Shown: one piece after another, positions 46,491 to 57,074 of the stretch
Position numbering within the stretch: position 1 is the first letter of the stretch
Layout: each line of letters opens with the position of its first letter
Notes under the pieces: model-generated
What the model was told of the DNA's origin: nothing
What the model saw: only the letters and a program-made list of their open reading frames with translations
Database searches by the model: none
Origin: Nicotiana tabacum
Taxonomy: Eukaryota; Streptophyta; Magnoliopsida; Solanales; Solanaceae
Direction of reading: 5' to 3'
Assembly (NCBI RefSeq): GCF_000715075.1
Contig: NC_134089.1
Coordinates: forward strand, 110,057,157 to 110,121,156
DNA length: 64,000 nt
Program-made: the position numbers and the translations under genes

Positions 46491-48965
46491 CTAATTACAC
46501 TGGTGTTGACTAAATTTAGCTGTCAAAACTAGTTTACCAATAAGACGCCGAAGCCTTTTAGCCCCTGGACCTGGCTTAAGCTTCGTTAGATTTCCAACCT
46601 TTGAACAACGAGGTTTTCCAGAACACCAACCCCCCGGTGTGAAACTTCCATTGCTTCGATGGAGGAGTTCTTTATCAATCTTATCCAAAACGGGATCATC
46701 TTGCTTGAACTTGCGTGCAAAGGCAGCATCACTTCCAATCATTTTTGCTGTGTCATTAATGTTGAGAGTGTGTGGATGCTGTCGTGGAGGGTAATCCCAA
46801 GAAATATAGTGCATGTCGTGGTTAATAACAGTCGTAGCAAATTCTGGGGCATTGCACACAACGGTCTGAAAGTAGCCTTCAGGAGAAGAGACAAAATTTG
46901 TGTAGTACATAAGTAGGGTCCTAGGAAGATTATCCCAACCCCATATGCAGTACTCCACAAAAGCACGAGAGAGGATCATCCAGGCTGAACCTGTATCAAA
47001 TTTATGGCATTGCTCATAGTTGCAGAAATAAGAAGATAAAAATATGGTATGGTGGGCAGATTACGCTAAGAGTTCACTTCATGGTCAATGCAGTTCATGC
47101 CGATTTAATGTATCTTCTTCCTAGATCTACCTCACAGTTTGGTCAGAAAGTAATAACGTCATTTCCATCTATACATAAGATTGATGAATTGCTTCCTCGT
47201 GCTTCTAGAAAAAAGATTTCAGTGTGGAGAAATACAGTATCAAGTAGAAAAACTGATGAATTTCCAAGTATAGATATCAAAACAAATTTCTGGATTCAAC
47301 AACTTTAGCAGGTAACAACAATAATTGAAACATCTTGTAGACTAGTCGAACTGATGCAAAATATATCACTATTTCATCTAACCGCAATAGTTAATATGCA
47401 AACATGCAGGTTGCAGGCATCCAAAGATTAATATGAAGATTATTTTCAGTCAATAATAATACCAAGATCGCCATGCTAAGAAACTTGAAAATTATCTTAT
47501 AGTTCAGCTCTCTAGCTGTGAGACACTTCAGAGTCTTAGGGATCATTTGCTTACCGGGGTAAGGAAATTAATCCTGGTATGGATTATAATTTTCTCATGT
47601 TTGGTTGTGGGTATTAGCTAATACCAGTATATATTTTGTACCAAAATGATGGTATTAGCTATTCCATATAGGAGGTGGGATTAATTATCCCATGGTATAT
47701 CCCAAAACTATAATATCATAATCTCATGGGATATCCTAGGAGGCTAGGACTGAACCAAACAACCCCTTAAGGTTTGATACAAAGTCCTTATTTCAACCGA
47801 GAAAGTATATCTAGATTAAGGAAAAGGTGTAATGGTACAAGCACAAAATTTTACCGGACAAAGTATATGGTGAGGCATGTTCTATTTGCATTAGTGGTGC
47901 ATAAACATGGGTAAACAGCATCAAGAATACTTAATCAAGTATGCAAATTCAATCATCAAAAACTAACCAGTAAAGAGCTTAAAGGATGTGGGAAGAGCTC
48001 TCTTAGGTGAGGCCCAATATATGTCAGACTTAGTTGTCTTATAGAGCCCAGGGTCTACAATAAGCGGCATTGCCCTTTGACCCCTGCAATAGGATCAACA
48101 CAGTTACGCAGAAATTAAACCTCAGTACAATAAAACTTCAAGAGCAAAAAGTGAGAGACTGAGAGAGGATAGCATACTCTTTCCAACCCAGCCGGCTAGT
48201 GTGCTCAATGAAATTGAACTCTCGCTTTAAATCAGAAAAAGTGTATATTAAATCTGCCAAAAAAATTTAATATTAATTAAACACCTCTTTGAAGAAAGAA
48301 ACAGAACATAACTACTCAAGACTGACTTATGACCAACAAGAAATGGTGCCCTTTTTGCTGGTAGATAGAAATAAACAACCAGAGAACTAACCATCCTGAG
48401 TCACCAGTGGATAATCAGAAGCACTCAAGTTAATAAACCAATCCCAATCCGTATACTTCTTGAGGAGAATCGCGCAAGCATGAAGAGTGTTCGCAACCAT
48501 GGTAGGTCCACGGTAGGTCACCATGTTTGCTTTGGCGATCATGTGCACGTTCCCAACCTGTGCAAAAATGGGATCTTTCTCCACTCTAGAAGCAAGCTCT
48601 AATCTCTCTTGTGGAGGCGATTCTAAGTCCAGATGAACAACATAATAATTCCGTGGATGATACAGCGCTTGCAGCGTTCTCCAAAGCTTTTCTAGATCAC
48701 CCTTTGATCCAGATATCAAATAAGCAAAACGGGGGACAGGAGGAGCAGCAGGAGGGGCTGGAGCTTGGTTAATTTTCGATTCAGCAAAATACGGGTTGGT
48801 TTGATTTATCTTGACATGAGTTGGGAAAATTGAAAAGATTGAATTGAATGTGTGTAATGAAGTAATAAGGCCCATGTTAAAGGAGGTTACAACAAGGAAG
48901 AAACACACAAATGAGCTTATAACCAAAGGAAATATCCATCTCTTCTCCATGTTTAAGGACTTCAT
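46491..48965 (-). CDS. GT14 family glycosyltransferase (GlcAT14 / Core-2/I-branching type), four exons
   Basis: Exons on the minus strand: 48965-48392, 48253-48178, 48083-47968, 46990-46491. All introns are GT-AG, and the frame gives 421 aa with stop TAG. Residues 1-9 are cytosolic, and 10-32 form a membrane anchor (IFPLVISSFVCFFLVV). A Pro-rich stem follows (69-78), then the lumenal GT14 (Branch) domain from RFAYLISGSKGD. The domain has YYVVHLD, DWDWFINLSASDYPLV (near 175-190), the acidic PLIVDPGLY region, and late VINHDMHYISWDYPP with a GGWCSGKPRC cysteine motif. Plant members with this layout act in the Golgi, and GlcAT14 enzymes add glucuronic acid to arabinogalactan side chains. The exact acceptor here is inferred. 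Intron 3 holds a Tourist-like MITE. Confidence 0.92.
47539..47766. mobile_element. Tourist-like MITE in GT14 intron 3
   Basis: It has TTA targets at 47536-47538 and 47767-47769. The left end is GGGATCATTTG and the right end ends CCAAACAACCCC, an imperfect inverted repeat. Internal 'gggatta..tatccca' palindromes are also present. It is related in design to the element in the kinase gene but diverged. The length is 228 bp. Confidence 0.75.
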
Positions 48966-51480
48966 TGTTGAACCTTATCATTAGTTCATTTTACTAGCAA
49001 CAAAAATTCACATCAAACTCAATCCTCATCTACTATGCAATCGCAAACCAAACGCCCCAAAAAGCCCGTTCTTGATTTCCTCTCCGCGATACTTATTCAA
49101 ATGGATCCTTCAATTTGCACTCTTCCAATATGCTGTTCATAGAAAAGTCACCATCTAGAAGCTCAGTCCAGAATTAATAAAATACTAAATTAACAAGATA
49201 AAAGATATTCCCAAAGACTCCGTAAGCAACTAGCTAAGAATTTGGTGGAAAGACAAAAACAAGACTTCCATTGTATAATATATAAACAAGCTAACATTCA
49301 ACTATATTATATTTTTATGTTTTGTATATATTTTATTCGAGAAAATTATAGTTTTAGCAGAAATAGACAGAATGTTACACCAGGATCATCGAAAACAGAG
49401 AGATTTTAGAAATAAGAGTCCAAAATAATTGGCAAAACGGTACCGTACGCAAATCCAATCAACTGAACAACATACGTAATAATCTTCGGTGGCTCAAATT
49501 AGTACGATTCCACAACTGCATATACACTCAAAAAAGGGGGCAAAAAAAAGAGAGGTAAAAAACCCACTAAGATAATGACAGAGAGAAGGAAAGAAAAAAA
49601 TAAACAATTAAAGAAACCAAGAATTTCAGTACCCATTACACAGAAATAGAAAAATAAACAGAATTTAGACATGAAAAGCTGCAACTCACTCAATTTCAGC
49701 TAAAATAGCAATACTGGTGACCATATAAGCATTACTTAAGCATATCCCAAAAAAAAAAAAAAACGAAAACTTACATGTTGTAAACAGAGAACCTGACAAA
49801 GAGGCTTTTTGGGTAAAATACTTAAATGGGGTTGGTTTAAGATTCTTGGAAAGACGTCTAGTTTGAGCTGAACACGTCGAAAACGAAGAGAATAAGGCGG
49901 AGAGAATAAAATACTAAACTTAAGAAAGAAATCAGCTGAAGAAGAGAGAATTTGATTGTTTATTGGACATTATTATTGAAAGAATAGAGGTTACAAATAA
50001 TAAGGTAGGAGGAGAGATGGAACGTGAGGACAAGGACTTAGACCAAGCTGGAGAGTCGCTCACGTTTTGCTTTGGTTTTAGATTTGGGCTCTCTATATTT
50101 TTGCCTACTTCTTTCACTATTTCTGCTACTGATTTCTTTTTGGAATTTTTAGTCTTTCTTTTTTAGTTTGACCTGACAGACGGCAATTACGGTTTTGCTG
50201 GTTTATATCAAGTAATTACTTCTTTTTTATTCCATAGAGATATAAATATTTGATGTAAGTAAGTTTTTAATGATCCGGTCCACAATTTGTTTTTTTATTT
50301 TGTTCCAACATAAGTGTCCTTTTATATAATCAACAAAAAATTTAATTTATTTTTTCAAAATTACTCTTATGTACATATTCATAAAATTTTTTTTACTCCT
50401 CACATTAAATTATACTGCAATATTTAATTAAAAGTAGTTTAGTCACACTAACTATTTTTGTCTAAAATTTTGAATTTTCTTATTGGGTGTGCCTACTGCA
50501 AATTGGCCGTATATAGATGAGTAGGATTTTTATCGAACAACTAAACTCTAACAATAGTAAAAAAATTCGTAATAAAGGACTTTTATCTTTAATGAGATAC
50601 CATATGACTATGGAAATTGTTTTTTTTCTTTTTCTAAGGATTATATCAAATTATCACTCTCTCTCTTTCTACCCTCTTTTCCCTTCATGTTCTTGTTCTT
50701 TTTCTTTTTAATTTTTTTTGGGTTAGAAGGCCGTGGATAATGAGAAAGGGAAGGTCTTTGGTTAGATTTTGTATTTAAAGACAAAAAATATTCTAGAAGA
50801 TATTTTGCGTATTACTATTTTGAATTTTTTTTTTAGTGAAATTAAACAAAACAAAAAATCCAAAAGCAAGTGCTGGACGTTTAAGTATTTTTCATCTCTT
50901 TTAATGAAATTAAATTTATTTGTTTGTGATTTAACTTTTCAGTAAGAAATAGCAACGAGGAAAAAAAGGAACTGTAAAAGGTGAGAATCCATGATGATTT
51001 AAAATAATCCTAGAAAACGGCTACGTGTAATGTGGAAAGTGGATTACGACGGAAAAGGCGAACAAAAGTGAAAAGCAATTACTCCTATCTTCTTTATTCA
51101 TTATCAAAGTTATTACAGTTTTTGAAATCAATCGTATTCTTGTCTGCCTCTAACTTAATTAATCTAATTTTGCCGGCTAACCAATTTAGTGAATGGTTCC
51201 GCCAAATGCCTCATCCTATCAATTCCATCATTAAAATACTCTCTTTTCATTAAGACTTGATGAATCTAAATTTATGTGAGCCCACCTCTTTGGTACCGGT
51301 TAATCTGAATTCAATATTTTCATTGTAAAATTTACTAAAATTGTAACAAATAGTTCATATTGACCGATAATTTTGATAATGTAATGAGTTTAATATTAAA
51401 CATTTTAAAAATTAAATCCATAAAATTTAAAGTCATGTACTCGCTTATGTTGACGATATTAACAAGAGTGTTTAAACTTT
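48966..51480. other. GT14 upstream region and intergenic DNA, no further gene seen
   Basis: The first kilobase left of the start on the minus strand probably includes the 5' UTR and promoter of GT14. Poly-A/T runs (49750, 50370) and a purine-rich block (49900-50000) are present. At 50240-50460 there is a piece resembling a MITE ('ggtccacaatttg...cttttatataatcaac') that recurs near 58440-58830. No open frame has family features. Confidence 0.45.
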
Positions 51481-51484
51481 ATAT

Positions 51485-51690
51485 CGGAGGTGGAGCTACC
51501 ATAGGACTTACGGGTTGGCCGAATCCAATAACTTTTGTTTAAACTCTGTTTTTGTCTTAAAAAATTTATTGAATATCTATAAATTGTTAATTTAGAATCT
51601 GCTTTATATGTGGATAGTGTAAAAATTGTATACAACGTAATAATGTACTTAACAAATTATAAATTAGTAAAAGTACAAATAAAACCAAAT
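51485..51690 (+). repeat. Dispersed Solanaceae-type repeat, copy 1
   Basis: 'ggaggtggagctacc', then 'cttacgggttggccgaatcc', then an AT-rich tail. The same motif order appears inverted at 57600-57735 ('gggttcggccaaacccgtaac'). The class is not recognised, and edges are approximate. Confidence 0.5.
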
Positions 51691-52486
51691 GAAGTAATCT
51701 AAAGAGGACCGAGATTTGCACGTTGTTAGTTGAAATAATACATGTCTTGCAAAAAGTTTCCTTTGAAAAAACACTTGTAAGCTGATTTGTCTTTTTTTTT
51801 TTTTTTTAATTTAGTTTTTACATTACAAAATAGAGCCAATAACTTACACGCGCCAATCATTTATACGATTTTATACAATGGCAATACAAAAAAAAATACT
51901 TATAGTATATTTTTTACATTAAACGTTTAGAGAAGTTAAACCCCTATATTAACCACAGTGGACTTGCTATGAGTTTCCCAAGTCTAACGCCCCACGCCCG
52001 CCCACCAACCAATAATGGCTTCCACACCAACCTACCACCATTAATAAGGGTTATGAGAGGTGGCAAATAGATGTGTTAGGTCAAATTTTGGGTGCGTTAA
52101 AACAGATAAAATTAATAAACACTTCATGATCCAATCCTCCTAAAGTTTGCTTGGGTTAGTAATGGGATTAAATTACGGGACATAACTCGACTCGCCTAAC
52201 AGTGAACTGATCTCTGTTTACTTTTTATTTTGCTTTTTGAAGAAAAAAAAATGATAGCTAATGTATTTTTCTTAAATACTTTATAAGTTCTTCTAAATTT
52301 ATATAATTCCCAATTTTCAAATTTAATTGTGTATATTTTGAGTTTGAATTGCATTTTGATCCGTCGTGTACAGTATTTTTATACAATAGATTGATAGATC
52401 ATCTCCGATACACCCTTTTGAACCAAGTCAACAAGCTGATCATAACCAGACCTGCTCGGAAATTTAGACGGGTTGATATAAAATAA

Positions 52487-52990
52487 CAACAACAATCCAG
52501 TAAAATTCCACAAGTAGGATTTGGGGATGGTAGAATATACACAGACCTTACCTCTACTCTGGAGGTATAAAGAGGTTGTTTCCGAGAGACCCTCAGCTCA
52601 AGAAAACGAAAATAGACATTAGAATTTGTGACAATAATAAAAATCAGAAAGATAATATAAGCAAGATGGGTTGATATAACAAAATAAACTCGGCGTAAAC
52701 GCACACTAGAATTTGTGACAATAATAAAAATCAGAAAGATAATATAAGCAAGACGGGTTGATATAACAAAATAAATTCGGCGTAAACGTACAAGTGATTT
52801 GTGACAATAATAAAAATCAGAAAGATAATATAAGCAAGACGGGTTGATATAACAAAATAAACTCGGCGTAAACGCACAAGTGGGTCTAGGAGAGTGTATT
52901 CATTGATTTTACCCCTGCCTAATTATAAATAGAGAGGTTGTTTTCGATAGACTTTCGGCCCGAACACTTGGACGAGTTGATAGGGTTACT
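52487..52990 (-). repeat. SINE-derived pieces flanking an 87-bp tandem triplication
   Basis: 52487-52620 reads as the antisense 3' half of a TS-related SINE ('caacaacaatccag...acacagaccttacctc...gttgtttccgagagacc'). Next comes a unit 'agaatttgtgacaat...gcgtaaacgca' in three near-identical copies, starting 52621, 52708 and about 52795. A second SINE-like piece then follows, 'gaggttgttttcgatagac' (52930-52965). The triplication includes 'gggttgatata', which also stands just before the first SINE piece. It is non-coding. Confidence 0.7.
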
Positions 52991-53662
52991 AAAAATAAAC
53001 TAAAACAACTCTTCTTTTTTTTTTTGAAAGAAATTAAAACTTTAAGGTGGACGTCTTTCTAATAACCCAAGTTGGGGAAGGAAAGAGTTAAGAACCTGAA
53101 TTGATTTATGCTTTCATTTTGGTAACAAGTTGAGACAGAATCCAAACGTTTTCTTCCCAAAAGAGTTTCCTTTAACTACTCAAACCATCTTCTCTCTTTA
53201 TATTTGGTTTTCTCACTTGATTGAAACATTAAATTCAATGAACTAAAAGCTCAATTTCAGAAATAAAAGAATAAAAAAGACTCGTTCTTAACTAAAATGT
53301 CTCATTGGACACATTCCTTTTGGTAAAAGTTTGAACTTTTATCTTTGTTAGAATTAAATAAGGGGAGAATTACATCCCTTGTCACTTGACCCAACAACTC
53401 ATCAGAAAATGTCTCATGTTTGAAACCCTTACCCATTATAGCTCAGGTTGTACATAATCTGAAAATTAATTTTTACCAGTTAGCCCACCTCTTATTTCTT
53501 CGTTCCCCTTTTTTCTTCGTGCTTCTTCTCCTTCCCATGTCAGCCTTTGCACCGCAAAAATTCTCTACTATTGTTATTCTCCTTCAATTCTTTTCCTGAT
53601 TTCAATGGTTAACTAAGGATTTGAAAAATAAAAGTCACCATTATAAGTGGTTCGAAGATTCG

Positions 53663-53940
53663 ATTTCAGAAATTGAGTTTTCCGATTTGTTAGTTGTTTG
53701 GAATGGGTGTTGTCTCAATTGATTAGAATCATCAAGATGAATTCAAAACATAAATTTCAAGTGATTTGGAGTAGATTTAGGCTATATTTGAGTTAAATTT
53801 CAGAAATTGAGTTTTCCGATTTGTTAGTTGTTTGGAATAGGTGTTGTCTCAATTGATTAGAATCATCAAGATGAGTTCAAAACTTAAATTTCAAGTGATT
53901 TGGAGTAGCTTTAGGCTATATTTGAGTTAAATTTCAGAGG
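53663..53940 (+). repeat. 134-bp perfect-period tandem duplication
   Basis: A unit starting 'atttcagaaattg' begins at 53663 and 53797, and a stub ('atttcag') starts at 53931, so the period is exactly 134 bp. The two copies differ at only a few bases. A single inverted copy of the same unit is found at about 61071-61215. Confidence 0.8.
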
Positions 53941-54085
53941 ATGCCCAAGGAAGAAGAAGAACACGTGAAGCTCCATTGATAGGATTCATTTGTATAATAA
54001 TGTATAATATTGTATAAATAGTATATAATAGTGTATAAACACAACTTATACACTATTATATCCAATGAGGAGAGCGCTACAATAG

Positions 54086-57069
54086 TGTGATGACCCGAAA
54101 GGTCGTCACTTATTTTAGAAACAAATCCTGTGTTCTAAGATCTTAAAACCTCCTTTTTACCTCATCTCGATTTGCGTGCATGGTCTGGACGTGTACCCAA
54201 GAAGCTTTTATGTGAAAATATGAGAAATAGAAATTTATAGAGTTAAAATTTGATTATAGTTGACTTTGGTCAATATTTTGAGCAAACGGACCCGGATCTG
54301 TGTTTCGACGATCCCGGGAGGTCCGCATTAAAATATGGGACTTGGACGTATGCCCAGAAATGAATTCCGAGGTCCCAACCCTTAGAAATCAATTTTTGAA
54401 AGAAATTATTTTGCTGAATTATCTATGAAATAAAGAAAAGAATTAATGTTTGAAACCATTGGTATCGGGCCCGTGTTTTGGTTCCGGAGCCCGGTACAAA
54501 CTTGTTATAGTATTTAAAGGATAACTTTGAAATTTGGCAAAAAAATAGAGTTTATTTGACGTGATTTGGACTTCCGGTTGGAGAGTTATGAACTTTAAGT
54601 GTTCTTGATGAAAATGATGAGTTTTGAGGGTTAATTCATGGTTTTACATGTTATTTTCATGATTTGATTGCGCGAGCAAATCCGTATGATATTTTTAGGT
54701 TGGTGTGCATGTTTGGTTTGGAGCCCCGAGGGCTCGGGTGAGTTTTAGATAGGCCACTTAGTGGAATTTGGACTTAGGAAGTTTCAGGTTTTAACTGGTA
54801 TGTGCAGGCCTGCAGGCTTCGCATTGCGAAGCCTGGCTCGCAAATGCGAGAATTATGTCGCAAATGCGAAAAGCCTAGGGCTAGCATTACCTCGCAAATG
54901 CGATATCTTCAGTAGGTGCCAGTTATCGCAAATGCGACACCCCCTTTGCAAATGCGAGTTCGAAATTGCGAACATATGATCGCAAGTGCGATGGTAGCAG
55001 GTTCCTTAAGGGTTCGCAATTGCGACATCTGCGACGTGCAAATTCATAACTTAGCCGAAAATCTTTCATTTTTCAAACCCTTTCAAAACCAAAACACTCT
55101 TGGGCGATTTTTCAAAGACAAATACTCTTCCAAATCGATTGTAAGTCATTTCTAACTAGTTTTATTAATCTTTAACATCTTTTTTCATGATTTTAACTCA
55201 AAAATCAAAGGTTTTCATGGGAAAAATTGGGTGTTTCGGGTAGAACCTAGGTTTTTCAAATTTTGGGGATTTGGACCTCAATTTGAGGTCCGATTTCAAA
55301 ATAAATTATATATTTGGGTTCGTGGGGGAATGGGTAATCGGGTTTTGGTTCGAACCTCGGGTTTTGACCATGTGGGCCCGGGGCGATTTTTGACTTTTTT
55401 GGGAAAAACCTTAGAAAACCTATTTTCATGCATTGGAATTGATTCATTTAGCATTTATTGATATAGTTAAGTAACTTGTGGCTAGATACGAGCGAGTTGG
55501 TGGTGGAATCAAGGGGTAAAGCGATAGTTGAGACTTGAATTGTGTTCGTGGCATCGAGTAAGTGTTTGGTCTAATCTTAACTTGAGGGATTAGGCGTTAT
55601 GTCATATTTGGTATGTGTTATTTATTGAGTACGACGTATAGGCATGGTGACGAGTATCTATACGTTGGTGTCAAGCATGCCCGTGAGTCTTATATTATGA
55701 TTATCATGACTCCGTTTGTATTGTTCATGCCTTAAGTGATGATTTCTATTGTTGAGCAAATCTTGTGGAAGCAGTAGTGATATTTGAACATTGAGGAGCG
55801 TTGGCTCAAGTTGTATAATGAGTTGGAAGTATAATTGGCAATTGAATCTTATAGAGCATTGACTCAAGTTGTGAAGTGAGTTGTGAAGTAAAAGTGAAAA
55901 GAGAAGAGAATTATTATATCGTCTCCCTTGCCGGGATGTTGTTGCTTTTAATTTTATCTCCCTTGTCGGGATGTTGTTGCTTTTAATGATATTGTTCCCT
56001 TGTCGGGATTTGATTGTTGAACTATTGTTCCCTTGCCGAGATTTTATTGTAATTTATTTATCTCCTTGCCCTATTGCTTGTGATTGTTACTTGGGTGAGG
56101 AAGAGTGTTAAAGCACGAAGGGTGATACCGTGTATTGTTTTGGTGAGAGAGTGTTAAAGCACGAAGGGTGATGCCGTGTATGATTTTGTGAGAGAGAGTG
56201 TAAAGCACGAAGGGTAATTCTGTGCCGCACGATGTACAATTTCATGTCGATTATATTGATTTTATGGTGAGGACGAGAGTAAAAGCATGAAGGGTGATGT
56301 CGTGTAGTTTATATTGATTCTTATGGTGAGGACGAGAGTAAACGCACGAAGGGTGATGCCGTGCACTTGCTTGATTTCTGATTCTTGTTGATAATTGAGA
56401 TGTGGTGTTCTTCGTATTTACTTGTTGTCTTTCCATTTTTAAATGATGTTTCCCTGCAGCATGTTTCCCCCTCCCATGCCTAACTGTACATTCCTGCTTT
56501 TACTTTCCGACGTATATGGTTTAACTGCACAGGTTTAATTGGTAGTCTAGTCCTTGCCTCGTCACTACTTCCCGAGATTAGGTTAGGCACTTACCAGCAC
56601 ATGGGGTTGGTTGTGCTGATACTACACTGTGTGCAGATCCCAGAGCAACAACATTCAGACCTTAGCTTGGGTGGCTGCCTTCAGTCTAGTCGGAGATTCC
56701 GAGGTAGTCCTGCAGGCGTCCGCAGGCCTTGACGACTTCTTCTATCCTTTTAGTCTGTTTCTTTTACATATTTCAGAGACAGTGTTGTAATAAATCTTTC
56801 AGACTTTTATTTATAGTATTCCTAGACAGTTTGTGGAATTGACACCAGTCTTGGGTAGTTTTTTTGTATGGATTGGTATTGACATCTTTCTTAAATTATT
56901 ACATTTCAGTCTTCTGCTTGTTAGATTTCCGCTGTTTATCACTTGTTGGTTATTAATTGTAAAAGGACTAAAATGGAAAAAAGGTAAATAATTCAAATAG
57001 TTGGCTTGCCGATCTTTCACTAGTAGGCGCCATCACGACTCCCGGGGGTGAAAAATCTGGGTCGTGACC
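54086..57069 (+). repeat. Solo LTR of a Ty3/gypsy family (about 2.98 kb) with minisatellites
   Basis: Starts TGTGATGACC and ends GGTCGTGACC, between perfect AATAG target copies (54081-54085 and 57070-57074). No PBS or coding region adjoins, so this is a solo LTR. Inside are a cluster of 'tcgcaaatgcga' palindromes (54820-55030), four units of 'tcccttg(c/t)cgggat' (55922-56045) and five of 'gcacgaagggtgatgccgtg' (56112-56365). A C stands where the final A of a TG...CA LTR is expected. Confidence 0.8.
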
Positions 57070-57074
57070 AATAG

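Noticed and set aside
46659..46966. Two overlapping frames within the GT14 last exon
   Set aside because: They are shadows of the GT14 coding strand in other frames.
52621..52880. CRISPR-like array
   Set aside because: Three 87-bp units abut directly without spacers in a plant genome; it is a plain tandem repeat.
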